A stretch of DNA of 64,000 nucleotides from JAIOTH01 sp964486685 (GCA_964486685.1 CAZAOE010000001.1:1-64000), one strand, 5' to 3'. Shown: positions 47,801 to 57,470, numbered from the stretch's first letter. Translations and numbers: made by a program. Notes: generated by a model from the sequence alone, not told the origin.

Positions 47801-50800
47801 AAGACACTAAACAGGTTTATGCGGCTTTTGAATATCCTAGTAGTATGGCCTTACAGATGGACACCAATACCTTGATTACAAATAATATTAATGTTTATAA
47901 ATGTGCTAGTGGAGAAAATCCAGGAGATTGTAATGCCCGTGTTTCAATTGATAATATAACAGCAACTCCTATATTTTTATTGTTTAAAACCGTTAATTCT
48001 TTAGAAGCAGATTATTGGTATAAGATAGAATTAAACACAGACATTACCGATAATGAGGGCTCTAGTTTAATTCCTAATAATAGTGATAATAATGCTTATG
48101 AATGGTATTTTCATATAAATAAAGAGGGCGGGCAATGTGAACCAGAGCAACTAAGTATTGTTCCTGAAAATTATAGTTTGGCTTATCTGACCCCCAAATC
48201 AATTTTATATAAAGGATTTTTAATTGATGATGGTTGCTATATATGTAATGATAGTGGATATAATTATGTATGGGATAAAGATGATCCAAACGGCTTGGTT
48301 AATTTTTCAAGTCGTTCGGGTGTTAGTTCTGAAATCAGTGTTCATCTAAACCAAAATTATAAAATTGGTGATTTACAAATTAGTGCAACATCAACGGATG
48401 CTGGTGGCAACGGACAAGAATTATTTGATAAAACTAATTTATATATTACAGCAAATTGTGCTTTATTTAATGATGATTGGTCGTCTTGTATTGATAATAA
48501 TGCTCATCAGGGCTTTGCTTGTTGTTGGGATGATATTAGTAGTCAATGTGTGAATGATGGTAGCCCAATTTGTATGCGACCATTTGTAAAAGAAATTGCT
48601 TGTCAGCCCACTATCACATTAGGTTCGCCTTCCCCAGTAGCTAGTAGCACAGATGTAGTTAGTAATGCTTTAATTTATATGGAATTTGCTAAAAGCGGAA
48701 CCAGCACAGTTGATATGGATTTAAACACATATACTGATAATTTAGAAATTTATAATTGTACTGATGTTAATGGCAGTTTTGCTGATGATATTTGCGGAAA
48801 TAATTTATATAATAATTTAAGTTTTAATTATGATGCCATTCAAAGCAGTAATTCAGTAGTTTTATATAATCATAATAATTTTATTTTAAACACTTGGTAT
48901 AAATTAATTGCTACAGAAAATATTCAAGATAAATATGGTAGTAGTTTACAACCCAAAGAATGGCATTTTAAAGTTGGGGCTGGTTTATGTGACCCAACTA
49001 ATTTAGAAGTTTCACCAAGTAATTGGACTTTAGAAATTGATGAGTCAAAAAAATATACTACCTATTGTTATGACGAACAATGTAATGTTTGTTTGAATAA
49101 TTATACTTATGAATGGGAGGTGGCAAATCCTAGTATAGCAGAGCTTAATCCAGATCCAGGTACTAATTCTAGTGCCACTAGCACAGGAAAGGCAATTGGA
49201 TTTACGCAGATTACTGCTACAACAACCATTAACGGAGAAGAAATTTCTGACTTTGGAGATTTAACAGTTACTGCTAGTATTGATAATTGTTCTAATTATG
49301 GTAGTATAACTCCTTGTAATAACAGTGGTAGTTGTTGCTGGGATGGTAGTGATTGTTTAACGGGTGTAGGTAATCCAGCTTGCGATGATGAAGAATCATG
49401 TAATGATTATGGTGATGAAACAGCGTGTAATGATAGTCATGGTAGCGATCATCCAAGTCTTAATTGTTGCTGGGCTTTGGACGGTTATTGTACAAGTAAT
49501 TTATCGGTCTGTGAAATATTTTATAATTGTTCTCAATTTAAAGAAGCACTTGATTGTGAACATAGTATAAATAATTGTTGTTGGGGAGAAGACGGTGAAT
49601 GTTATGGAGACGGCTCGCCAATGTGTAGTAATTTTAAAGTAATAGAAAATTATCCAGAAGACGCAAGCACAGAGGTTTGTCCAAATACTTTAATTAGAGC
49701 CATATTTAATAAAGTTTTAGACGCTGATAGCTTAGCAGGAAACGTAAATTTATATGTTGAGGAGGGTGTAGGAAATTGGAGTAGTGTAACAACAACTCTT
49801 AATTTGTATAATAATTTTGCTGGGCAAGCAGTTTTAAAAATAATACCAGAATTTTTATTAGATAAAAATGCTGATTATAAAGTTGAATTAACTGATGGAG
49901 CAGACGGAATTAAATCAACTTATGGAAATGTTTTAAATTGTAGTAATGGAAAATGTTCTTGGATTTTTGCAACAGCAAATACTGTATGCGAATTAAATTA
50001 TATAGAAATTATAGATCCAATAGATAAGTATTATTTATTTACCCAGCCAAATGAGGACAAAAATTTTATAGCGGAAGGAAGAGATATAAATGGAAATACG
50101 ATAGTATCAATGGCAGGTTATGACTGGTCTTGGTATTGGGAATCACTTGATGAAGATTTAGTTGATTTGGGAGGCCCATATTCTGATAATGTTACTGCTA
50201 CAGCTGAAAATGCTAATGGTAATACCATCGTAAGAGTAAGCGCCCTACCCATACCATCGGAATTAAGGTGTTCGCAAATTGTTAACCAAATTCAATGTGA
50301 AGGCGACTCTTGTTGTTGGTTTAATGGGGCTTGTATGGCTGATTTTACGGAATGTCAAAATACTTGTTCGGTTTTAACAACAGAAGACGATTGTTTAATT
50401 AATGATAATTGTATTTGGCAAGACAATATGTGTCATTTTGAAAACAAGTGGGATTATGATAATAAAGATGGGTATAAAAGTGGGTTAGTTTATCCGGATG
50501 AGGCAGAAGTAGAATTATTTATGTGTGAGAATATATGGCCGAATGTAGGTTCTTTTGAAGATGACGAATATCATTTTAGATTAAAATATTGTCGGGATGG
50601 AGGATTGGGTTATTTAGCAACTACCCAGGCAGAAGGTTTAATAACTACGAATGGGGACGGAAATGAATTATTAAGAGAATATATTTTTAAATATAATAAC
50701 CCTGTGGCCTTGGAGCTAGAAGATATGAAAGACGAAAAAACAATTTTAGCTCAAGTAGGATTTTTAGAATTATTTGATAGTCGTTTGAGTTGGAAATTAT

Positions 50801-53694
50801 TGGGTCGAATGTTTGGCCAGTTTATTGATTTATTTAAAGGAACCAGTGTTTATGCCCAAGAAAATAACAATGATATTATTGGTTTGAGAATATATCAGAA
50901 CTTAAAACATTTATCACCTTTAGATTGGTATTATGAGTCAGCGCCAGTAATTAAGGGAAATCCTCAACCAATAAAAGTTGGTTCTTATAATGGTTTGCAA
51001 GATGGCCGGACAGTTTATGTGAATGTGGGTGAATTAGGTAATGATGGTAATTTATATACTAATATGTTATTAATATCTCATTCTCAGGATGTCAGTCCAG
51101 CTACTATTAATATATTTAATCAATTAATTGATAATTGGGATTTTAATATTAATATAGACGACTTAGACCAAAGAAATGAATTGGTAGATGATGTACAAAG
51201 ATGGCAAGATATAAGAAGTATTGAGAAAAAATTAAATGATTATGCTGATGGAAATAAATTTTGTGCTTATGTAACTGATCCATTAGGGGCTTCCTGTCCA
51301 TCAGGTTATCATCATTTTGATATAAATGGTGATGGAGTGATTGATGATGAAGAATGTTATGATGTTTCTTCAAATGTAACTTGTAGATGGGATTCTGATT
51401 GTGAAAAGCATGAAATGGGTTTTCAGAAATGTGTGGGTGTATATCCAGAATTAAATGATGGTAGTTTTTTACAAGGTATTTCAACATCTAAATGGCCTTC
51501 TTGGGCATCTACTTTAGGTAATGATTTGGGTTCTGTTTTGCCCCATGATCCTATAAATGAATTTAATAGTTGTCCGACAGATTATGATGAACAAACTTGC
51601 TGGCATTCTGTTAATGAAGAGTTTTATTGTGCTTTTGGTTCACAAATTTACTATTATAGGGCTGATGGTAAAGAAGATTTAGATAATAGAGCTTTGGGTT
51701 TTGATTTATTTTCTGAATTTAATTCTCAAGAAAATTGGAATGGCCCATCATCATCATTAACAAATCATGCTTTAGATTTATATAATACTATTAAAATTGA
51801 TAATCAAGATGTTTGTGATGATGGAGAAATTGGTATCTTATGTGGTAATGGAAGTTTGGATACTGGCGAACAATGCGATTATAGTAGTGCTAATAACACT
51901 TTAACATTATGTTCTGGTGGTTATAATGAAAGAACAGTTGGCTGTGATAGTAATTGTCAATGGCCTGATTATGTAGAATCCTATCAATGTTTAAGCTGTG
52001 GTGATGGATTGTTTAGCCCTCTTTATGAAGAATGTGAAATCGGATGGGGCGATATGATTTGTGCAGATGGCTGGAATCCACAACCCGTAAATTGTGTTGC
52101 TTGTGAATGGGACTCAGCAGTGGATCCTTGTGAATATTGTGGTGATAATATTTGTCAAAATGGTACTAATAGTACTAATGATTATGGGGAAAATTATTCT
52201 ACATGCATACAAGATTGTCATTGTCAGATTGGAGCTGATATTGGTATTTGTCAACCAGCGTATGGTGAAAATAGTGAAGTCACTAGTCTGGGATATTGCG
52301 ATGATTGTTCTTGTGGAGATGGAGTAGTTGATTCTACAGAGGATTGTGATGATATGATTAGTATTGGTGAAGTTTGTGAAATTGATGATTATGCCGGGCA
52401 TATAGATTGTATAGGTTGTGCTTGGGATGGTTGTTTAGCAGACGGAGAATGTGGGGATAATGTTGTTGATGGAAATGAACTTTGTGAAATTGGAGAAATA
52501 ACTATTTGTAAGGAAGAGACAACTGGATATTTTGGTGAGAAGGCATGTCTAGCGGGTTGTTTAGCTTGGGGAAATTGTGTGGCTACAGAATGGTGTGGAG
52601 ATGATATTATAAATGGCCCTGAAGGCCTTGAAGAATGTGATGATGGAATGCATTGTGAGAATGGAGATTCTTGTTTTGACAATTCTGTATGTAATGGTAT
52701 TGGTGATGGACTTTGCAAGCCTCGGAATAATGATGGCTGTGATGCAAATTGCAAGATTGAACCTGTTTGCGGTGATGGTGTTAAAGAAGGAGCAGAACAA
52801 TGTGATGATGGAAATACTAATGATTGTGATGGATGTAAAGGAGATTGTTTAAGAGTTGATAATGTTTGTGGTGATACAAATCTAGAATGCGAGGAAGTTT
52901 GCGATGATGGAAATACAAAAACTGAACGATGTGGAGATGGAGAAAAAAATGATGGTGATTTTTGTAATGCTAATTGTACAGAGGGGTTTACTTTAAATGA
53001 ACAATGTGATGATGAAGTTATGGGCCCAGATGATGATACTTATCATATTGAAGATTCAGGCGATGATGATGGAGCTTGTGTAATTGATTATATGCATTCA
53101 TATTATTCATGTAAGAACAACGTATGTGGAGATGGATATTTAGATTTAAGCTCTGAAGAATGTGATTTTGGAGAGTATCCTGCTCCTAATGATGGATGTA
53201 ATGACAGTAGTTGCGAGATTGAACCTGTTTGTGGAGATGGCGTTCCTGGGCTAGGCGAACAATGTGATGATGGAGATGATCAAGATACAGTTTATACACT
53301 TGATCCTAATAATAATGATGGAGTTTGTGTAATTGATTACACAAATTGGAATATTTCTTGTAAAATCAATATATGTGGTGATGGATATTTAAATCAAGTT
53401 TTTGAGAAGTGTGATGATGGAAATAGAATTTTTGGTGATGGCTGTGATGCAGATTGTGATATTGAGCCCTGTAATGATTTAAATATAAATAATTGGGGCG
53501 CTTTTTTCTATGCGTCCAATAGTAGTGTTTGTGAGAATTTACAAAATTGTCATTGTGTGTGGTGGGGTGAATGTTGTTGTGATTGTTTAAATAGTGGTGG
53601 GTGTAATCCCGCATTTTCTTGTAGTTGTACTGGTATTAATTGTGAGCCACCAACTTGGACTCCTAATCAATATTGTGTTTGTACTGAAAATTAA
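44878..53694 (+). CDS. Giant Cys-rich surface protein with T4SS-pilin-like N-terminus
   Basis: 2938 residues. Residues 1-125 repeat the module of the previous gene (signal helix 8-27, helices ~48-72 and 89-112, Gly linker). Then come Ig-like/Big_5 domains (VISVFPKDDQEDVCLTSYIT), IPT/TIG-like domains (PRINALYPDQGGVGQFISIW; GGYVTIYGSGFGNSQ), several six-Cys modules with CCW (~1190-1230, 1465-1590, 1800-1855), an EF-hand-like DINGDGVIDDEEC (~2149) and DUF4215-type CGDG...EQCDDGN repeats (~2315-2865). It is probably a host or surface adhesin. Confidence 0.85.
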   Translation: MLKKRKNLFLIFILFIVIGFVLPNISSAQILVPQVDNLSTGSIEEIAGTVIQLVLGLLGLIALVIVLYAGFMWMTSGGNEEKISKAKKILSAGVIGLIIILASYAITSFILQAAQGGGGGGGGGGQGCTPNECTGCYRCDLDGNSHYDETCPTCGSGGETYNFSVITNSPQGENISLCSLIQVKFNNIVDETTVNSQNFGLYDCGANSCAGNLINNLTPDGQFIIEEDIIQFILGEDYEQKHYYAVNIIHDGIADEDGEALLVDYYWEFKTGNETDTEPPTVISVFPKDDQEDVCLTSYITAEFSEDMDMLSLRNASSFYLYEDIDTLSDIDFFHQVYNDSLILYPNSNYEAVEDYFPLLNGSIIKDTCGNYLDGDGDGTHQDSDIDNYPSEGPSEEWNFITGDNLYCTPEITGVENNQTYYDATENLIISGHYLGNNPVLIFDNSIVVNQTSNLCMGNEYWYDGACVIWAWTEEEIKVAIPVTGGDNNGVRAGENLVEVQTDEGNVSANFDLLSPRINALYPDQGGVGQFISIWGINFKEDENINLSASEVYFRFNQDEYIEADLPCGQDAWEDEQIIISAPNNLNINNVYAVQIKKVYDDGTERWSNLADFYFNDEEAGPGLCSIDKDELFFEDEFNLNGIKLGDDIFYNREVILGDDYSSIQADVLEWTGNDGDGHNTDVEAITPLMGSATGVGVRVMVEETAGEQRFSNYLNVEILADESTNFYINYTSPTSTPIGGYVTIYGSGFGNSQDDKMVKFNIGGDDWTDGDFDFPDECSTAFWSDEQVIVKVPETFNGFGFPFSSKIKIIDSANYLETNAVNFEVNNEGLAPCICSVNPEFGTKENEIEIAGEYFEDPDDVDNFYFNTIFDNSGNFISGDYADFIIDSDELMFVTVTSTQTGLISARNINGYGNTWNFEYIEAGADITGVWDFYGWNFTTCADCENPRVSRKICNSNNGISFPSPEPGSTDVPQDTKQVYAAFEYPSSMALQMDTNTLITNNINVYKCASGENPGDCNARVSIDNITATPIFLLFKTVNSLEADYWYKIELNTDITDNEGSSLIPNNSDNNAYEWYFHINKEGGQCEPEQLSIVPENYSLAYLTPKSILYKGFLIDDGCYICNDSGYNYVWDKDDPNGLVNFSSRSGVSSEISVHLNQNYKIGDLQISATSTDAGGNGQELFDKTNLYITANCALFNDDWSSCIDNNAHQGFACCWDDISSQCVNDGSPICMRPFVKEIACQPTITLGSPSPVASSTDVVSNALIYMEFAKSGTSTVDMDLNTYTDNLEIYNCTDVNGSFADDICGNNLYNNLSFNYDAIQSSNSVVLYNHNNFILNTWYKLIATENIQDKYGSSLQPKEWHFKVGAGLCDPTNLEVSPSNWTLEIDESKKYTTYCYDEQCNVCLNNYTYEWEVANPSIAELNPDPGTNSSATSTGKAIGFTQITATTTINGEEISDFGDLTVTASIDNCSNYGSITPCNNSGSCCWDGSDCLTGVGNPACDDEESCNDYGDETACNDSHGSDHPSLNCCWALDGYCTSNLSVCEIFYNCSQFKEALDCEHSINNCCWGEDGECYGDGSPMCSNFKVIENYPEDASTEVCPNTLIRAIFNKVLDADSLAGNVNLYVEEGVGNWSSVTTTLNLYNNFAGQAVLKIIPEFLLDKNADYKVELTDGADGIKSTYGNVLNCSNGKCSWIFATANTVCELNYIEIIDPIDKYYLFTQPNEDKNFIAEGRDINGNTIVSMAGYDWSWYWESLDEDLVDLGGPYSDNVTATAENANGNTIVRVSALPIPSELRCSQIVNQIQCEGDSCCWFNGACMADFTECQNTCSVLTTEDDCLINDNCIWQDNMCHFENKWDYDNKDGYKSGLVYPDEAEVELFMCENIWPNVGSFEDDEYHFRLKYCRDGGLGYLATTQAEGLITTNGDGNELLREYIFKYNNPVALELEDMKDEKTILAQVGFLELFDSRLSWKLLGRMFGQFIDLFKGTSVYAQENNNDIIGLRIYQNLKHLSPLDWYYESAPVIKGNPQPIKVGSYNGLQDGRTVYVNVGELGNDGNLYTNMLLISHSQDVSPATINIFNQLIDNWDFNINIDDLDQRNELVDDVQRWQDIRSIEKKLNDYADGNKFCAYVTDPLGASCPSGYHHFDINGDGVIDDEECYDVSSNVTCRWDSDCEKHEMGFQKCVGVYPELNDGSFLQGISTSKWPSWASTLGNDLGSVLPHDPINEFNSCPTDYDEQTCWHSVNEEFYCAFGSQIYYYRADGKEDLDNRALGFDLFSEFNSQENWNGPSSSLTNHALDLYNTIKIDNQDVCDDGEIGILCGNGSLDTGEQCDYSSANNTLTLCSGGYNERTVGCDSNCQWPDYVESYQCLSCGDGLFSPLYEECEIGWGDMICADGWNPQPVNCVACEWDSAVDPCEYCGDNICQNGTNSTNDYGENYSTCIQDCHCQIGADIGICQPAYGENSEVTSLGYCDDCSCGDGVVDSTEDCDDMISIGEVCEIDDYAGHIDCIGCAWDGCLADGECGDNVVDGNELCEIGEITICKEETTGYFGEKACLAGCLAWGNCVATEWCGDDIINGPEGLEECDDGMHCENGDSCFDNSVCNGIGDGLCKPRNNDGCDANCKIEPVCGDGVKEGAEQCDDGNTNDCDGCKGDCLRVDNVCGDTNLECEEVCDDGNTKTERCGDGEKNDGDFCNANCTEGFTLNEQCDDEVMGPDDDTYHIEDSGDDDGACVIDYMHSYYSCKNNVCGDGYLDLSSEECDFGEYPAPNDGCNDSSCEIEPVCGDGVPGLGEQCDDGDDQDTVYTLDPNNNDGVCVIDYTNWNISCKINICGDGYLNQVFEKCDDGNRIFGDGCDADCDIEPCNDLNINNWGAFFYASNSSVCENLQNCHCVWWGECCCDCLNSGGCNPAFSCSCTGINCEPPTWTPNQYCVCTEN

Positions 53695-53799
53695 TAAGAA
53701 TGAAATAATTTTGGTTTGAAAATAAAATTATAAAGAATAATAGTGTTTATAATGATTAATTAAAATTAATGAAATAAATTGTTTTTTATATTATTAATT

Positions 53800-53863
53800 T
53801 ATCCCCACACTTATTTCTAAGTCGTGGGGATTTATCCCCACTACCTTTTCAAGGTGTGAGGAT
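53800..53863. repeat. Twin ATCCCCAC hairpins
   Basis: ATCCCCAC/GTGGGGAT at 53801-53831, then ATCCCCACTACCTT with AAGGTGTGAGGAT at 53834-53863. Similar TCCCCACACC words occur at 60587 and 60725. They lie just before a TATAAT box. Confidence 0.55.
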
Positions 53864-53875
53864 ATATGTTATAAT
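53852..53875 (+). promoter_or_regulatory. Possible promoter of the calcium-repeat gene pair
   Basis: Perfect TATAAT at 53870-53875, with only a weak -35 (TTTTCA region, 53846-53851). Confidence 0.35.
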
Positions 53876-53898
53876 AAAATCACTAATAAGTGATTTTT

Positions 53899-55116
53899 AT
53901 GTTTGAAGATTTAGAGCCAGAAAAGGATTTTTCACAAAATAAATTGAACAATAAATTAGTTCAACCGGAAAATGAAAATATCGGCGATTTTTCACATTCT
54001 CAAAAAAATAAGTCCTATCAAGAGAAATTAAAAGATACTCAATTTTCTGAAAATAAAAAAAATACTGAAGATATTTTTGCAGACACAGAAGGAAGTACTG
54101 CTGCTCAAAAAAATGTCAAACTTCCTAATGTTTTACCTTCTAAAGAAGGTCTTTCCCCAGTCCAGCCCTTAAAAGATTATCAGGAATTAATTACTGCTGG
54201 AGACAGTATTCAAGGAGATAAAATAAAGCCCCATTATTTTATTTTGGGTTTGATTATTATTTTAATTTTTTTAGGTAGTTTTGGCGTTTGGGCCTATCAA
54301 AAATTATTTACGGGTGAAAATAATACTGGAAATATAATTTTAAATACTGAGCCAGAAATTATAGATTTAGTAGAGCAAAAGGAGGAAAAAATAGTAGAAG
54401 AAGGTATTAGTGTCAATGAGCCAGCAATTCCCAATGATATTGATGGTGATGGTCTTAGTAATGAAGAAGAAGAGGCCCTAGGCACCAACCCTAAAGACGC
54501 AGATACAGATGGTGATGGATTATCTGACCGAGAAGAAGTCAAAATTTATCATACAGAAGCGCTAGAGTGGGATACAGATGGAGACTCTTATTCTGACGGA
54601 GAAGAAGTAGCAGCGGGCTATGATCCTTTGGGCCCAGGAAGATTATTTGATTTTAGTTTGATTACCGGTGATAATTCCGCCAAAGAAAAAATTAAATCTC
54701 TAATCTATCCAGAAATAGATATATCAGAATGGAATAATTTTAATAGTGAAAAGTTTAATTTTTCTTTTAAATATCCAAATACTTGGGAAATTCAGGAAAA
54801 AGATAATAAAGTTATTATTAATAAAGATGGTTCTAATTTTATTGAGATTGAATTAAGAGAAAATAAATTAGAGTTAGATTTAGTTGATTGGATTGTTACC
54901 CAAAATGATTATCCAGATTTTATACAAGACCAAATATATGTTCATGAAAAACTCTCTCTTTTAGTTAATAGTAATGATCCGGATTGGTTGGCCCAGAGCT
55001 CTATATTTATCGGGGTTGGGGACAGAGTTTACAATTATAATCTTTTTTCTGACGATGGTTCTGAGGAAAATTTTAATATATTTCAGGCCCTAATATTATC
55101 AACAAATTTTAAATAA
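53899..55116 (+). CDS. Membrane-anchored protein with thrombospondin type-3-like repeats
   Basis: 405 residues from ATG 53899; a GTG at 53890 is also possible. An N-terminal cytoplasmic ~110-residue linker, one membrane helix (HYFILGLIIILIFLGSFGVW), an acidic stalk, then calcium-type repeats DIDGDGLSNEEEEALGTNP, DADTDGDGLSDREEV and DTDGDSYSDGEEVAAGYDP. The C-terminal ~140 residues (FNFSFKYPNTWEIQEKDNKV) form a PsbP/DUF1795-like fold. It is paired with the next gene, 1 bp apart. Confidence 0.82.
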   Translation: MFEDLEPEKDFSQNKLNNKLVQPENENIGDFSHSQKNKSYQEKLKDTQFSENKKNTEDIFADTEGSTAAQKNVKLPNVLPSKEGLSPVQPLKDYQELITAGDSIQGDKIKPHYFILGLIIILIFLGSFGVWAYQKLFTGENNTGNIILNTEPEIIDLVEQKEEKIVEEGISVNEPAIPNDIDGDGLSNEEEEALGTNPKDADTDGDGLSDREEVKIYHTEALEWDTDGDSYSDGEEVAAGYDPLGPGRLFDFSLITGDNSAKEKIKSLIYPEIDISEWNNFNSEKFNFSFKYPNTWEIQEKDNKVIINKDGSNFIEIELRENKLELDLVDWIVTQNDYPDFIQDQIYVHEKLSLLVNSNDPDWLAQSSIFIGVGDRVYNYNLFSDDGSEENFNIFQALILSTNFK

Positions 55117-55117
55117 T

Positions 55118-56617
55118 ATGGATATTGAACAAAAAAATATTGAAAGCGAAGACATTTTTAAAAAAACCGATTTAGAGCCGGAAAATATTCAAGTTAATAA
55201 TTTAAATTCTCCCCAAAATCAATTCAATATACCCACTAAGACCCCAAATAATAATGGTTTAGAAAATAATAAAGTTATTTTTAAAGAAGCTGATGAAAAA
55301 GTATTTAATCAAGAAGAGGGGGCTTCGGAGGTTGAAGAGGGGGCTTCGGAGGTTAAAGATTCTAATATTCATAGCATGCCAGATAAATTTTTAAAACCAG
55401 AAAAAGAAAATCAAGAAAAAAATTGGTTTTTGATAATTGGGATTGCTTTAGTTTTTGTGATTATTTTAGCGGTAGCTGGATTTGCCTTTTTTGTCTTAAG
55501 AGATAAGGATAATCCAGACGAGATATTAAATATTGAAAATAAAACAAACCAAAATGTCAATACAAACACTGATTCAGCTGATGAAAATGAGTTTAATTTA
55601 GATACAGCAAGGGGTAGAGACGAGAAACGATTAAATGATATTTTGGACATTAAAAACGCCTTAAGTTTTTATTATCATGATCATACAGAATATCCGGCTA
55701 ATTTATCATCTTTACTAGATAAATATTTGAAAGATTCTCCTAAAAATCCTCAACCCGGTGGCGAGGCCTATGATTATCAAAGACAAGAAGATGGTCAAAA
55801 TTATATATTAGTTTTTAGTTTAGAATCTGGTGGCAATTTTGGAAATTTAGTTTTAGGAGAGGGTAAATATGAATTAACATCAATAGATGGAATTCAAATT
55901 TATTCAGAAGATGAAGAAGAAGATGAAAATGAAAATAATAATTTAGAAAATAACGAAAATAACGAAAATACAAATGTTAATAATACCAATACCAACCAGG
56001 AGCTTATAATTCCGCCCAAGGGTCCAGATAGCGATAATGATGGTTTAACCAATGCCGAAGAAATTTTATTTGGAACAAAATTTGATTTACCAGATAGTGA
56101 TTTTGATGGCTATATTGATGGTGAAGAGCTTCTTGCGCTTTATGACCCAAATACAGCTGACCAAAGATTGGCTAATAATATAGATTTAGTGCGAGTTTAT
56201 AATAATGATATTTATAAATATTCAGTTTTATATCCAGCCAAATGGTTGGCCACAGAAAAAACTTCAGAATTTGATGAAACGACTTTTTATGATAATGAGA
56301 ATGGGGATTTTTTTAACATTCAAGTAGAAGAAAATCCTCAGGGCCTAAGTTTGCAAAAATGGTATTTATATTTTTCCCCAGGAGCCCAAATAGGACATTT
56401 AGAATATTTTCAAAATCCTAATGTTTCTGGATTAAAAACTAAAGATGGGTTTAATATTTATATTGCTAATGAGGATAAAATATATGTAATTTCTTATATT
56501 TTAGTTGACATAGAAGAGTTAAATTATTTTAGAACTTTTGAAATGTTAGTCCAAAGTTTTAGATTTATAAATCAACAAGCAGGAGACGAAGAAGGTGGAG
56601 GAGACGAGGAAATATAA
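55118..56617 (+). CDS. Membrane-anchored protein: pseudopilin-like plus calcium-type repeats
   Basis: 499 residues, a paralogue of the previous gene. A cytoplasmic N-terminus with a tandem EEGASEV repeat, a membrane helix (IIGIALVFVIILAVAGFAFF), then a GspG-like segment (RLNDILDIKNALSFYYHDHT; EYPANLSSLLDKYL), an Asn/Glu-rich linker, type-3 repeats (DSDNDGLTNAEEILFGT; DSDFDGYIDGEELLALYDP) and the same C-terminal fold (YKYSVLYPAKWLATE). It probably displays a domain outside the cell. Confidence 0.82.
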   Translation: MDIEQKNIESEDIFKKTDLEPENIQVNNLNSPQNQFNIPTKTPNNNGLENNKVIFKEADEKVFNQEEGASEVEEGASEVKDSNIHSMPDKFLKPEKENQEKNWFLIIGIALVFVIILAVAGFAFFVLRDKDNPDEILNIENKTNQNVNTNTDSADENEFNLDTARGRDEKRLNDILDIKNALSFYYHDHTEYPANLSSLLDKYLKDSPKNPQPGGEAYDYQRQEDGQNYILVFSLESGGNFGNLVLGEGKYELTSIDGIQIYSEDEEEDENENNNLENNENNENTNVNNTNTNQELIIPPKGPDSDNDGLTNAEEILFGTKFDLPDSDFDGYIDGEELLALYDPNTADQRLANNIDLVRVYNNDIYKYSVLYPAKWLATEKTSEFDETTFYDNENGDFFNIQVEENPQGLSLQKWYLYFSPGAQIGHLEYFQNPNVSGLKTKDGFNIYIANEDKIYVISYILVDIEELNYFRTFEMLVQSFRFINQQAGDEEGGGDEEI

Positions 56618-56618
56618 T

Positions 56619-57056
56619 ATGAAAGATAATTTAAATTTATTGGCCAATAAAAGAATTGAATTGGATTTTAATAAGATTAGAAAATGGTTAGAAAAAAAGA
56701 TTAAGGCCTTGGAAAAATTAGAAAAAATTAAAGCAGAACAGATATCTATAGTTATTACTGATGATAAAAATATAAAATTTTTAAATCAGAAATATCGTCA
56801 ACAAAATAAAATTACAGATGTTTTAAGTTTTGTTCAATCTGATATTAAAGAAGATTTAAAAACAACCTTGGATAATTTTTTAGGAGAAATATTTATAAAT
56901 TTTGAACAAGCCCAAAGACAGTCCGACAATCTTCAAGAAGAATTAATAAAATTATTAGTACATGGTTATTTGCACGCTCGAGGTTATTTGCACAAGACAG
57001 AGAAACAAAGAAAAGATATGGATGGACGAGCTAAGGAAATTATTTTAAAGTTATGA
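56619..57056 (+). CDS. ybeY: Endoribonuclease YbeY
   Basis: 145 residues from ATG 56619, one base after the previous stop. The zinc site HGYLHARGYLH matches the family HGxLHxxGYxH. ITDDKNIKFLNQKYRQQNKI, TDVLSFVQSD is also typical. It processes 16S rRNA 3' ends and takes part in ribosome quality control. A 24-bp-upstream ATG (56595) lies inside the previous gene and is rejected. Overlaps dgkA by 4 bp. Confidence 0.95.
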   Translation: MKDNLNLLANKRIELDFNKIRKWLEKKIKALEKLEKIKAEQISIVITDDKNIKFLNQKYRQQNKITDVLSFVQSDIKEDLKTTLDNFLGEIFINFEQAQRQSDNLQEELIKLLVHGYLHARGYLHKTEKQRKDMDGRAKEIILKL

Positions 57057-57427
57057 GTTTTTTTAATATTAAAAAATTTGTGGGAAGCATAAAATTTGCT
57101 TTTCGAGGATTGAAATCTGTTTGTAAAACAGAACAGAATTTTAGATTTCAGGTAGCAATTTCTATTCTAGTAATAATTTTAATGTTTGCTTTTCAGGTTA
57201 GTAAAAAAGAGTCCGTGGTTTTAATTTTAATGATTGCCTTTGTTTTAGTAATGGAGTTGATTAATTCTGTTTTTGAAAAAATGGCTGATATGATGCAACC
57301 TCGAGTTCATATTTATGCAGAATTAATAAAGAATATTATGTCGGGAGTCGTTCTTATTTCCGCCCTAGCTTCTTTGATTATTGGTTTAATGATTTTTATT
57401 CCTTATTTTGAAAAATTATTCGTTTAA
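57053..57427 (+). CDS. dgkA: Diacylglycerol/undecaprenol kinase family membrane protein
   Basis: 124 residues, three helices. FAFRGLKSVCKTEQNFRFQV at the N-terminus and VLVMELINSVFEKMADMMQP match the DgkA family (Glu in MELIN). The usual KD-x-A-A-G motif is altered to IKNIMSGVVLIS (Asn for Asp), so activity could be changed. It would recycle undecaprenol. ybeY-dgkA order is conserved in Firmicutes. Start overlaps the ybeY stop (ATGA). Confidence 0.88.
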   Translation: MSFFNIKKFVGSIKFAFRGLKSVCKTEQNFRFQVAISILVIILMFAFQVSKKESVVLILMIAFVLVMELINSVFEKMADMMQPRVHIYAELIKNIMSGVVLISALASLIIGLMIFIPYFEKLFV

Positions 57428-57433
57428 GAAAGT

Positions 57434-57470
57434 AAAAAATCAAGGAATTAAGAAAGTAATTTGATTTTTT
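57434..57470 (+). terminator. AT-rich terminator-like hairpin after dgkA
   Basis: AAAAAATCAA and TTGATTTTTT form a stem around a 17-base loop and end in T. The stem is weak because it is nearly all A-T. Confidence 0.4.
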
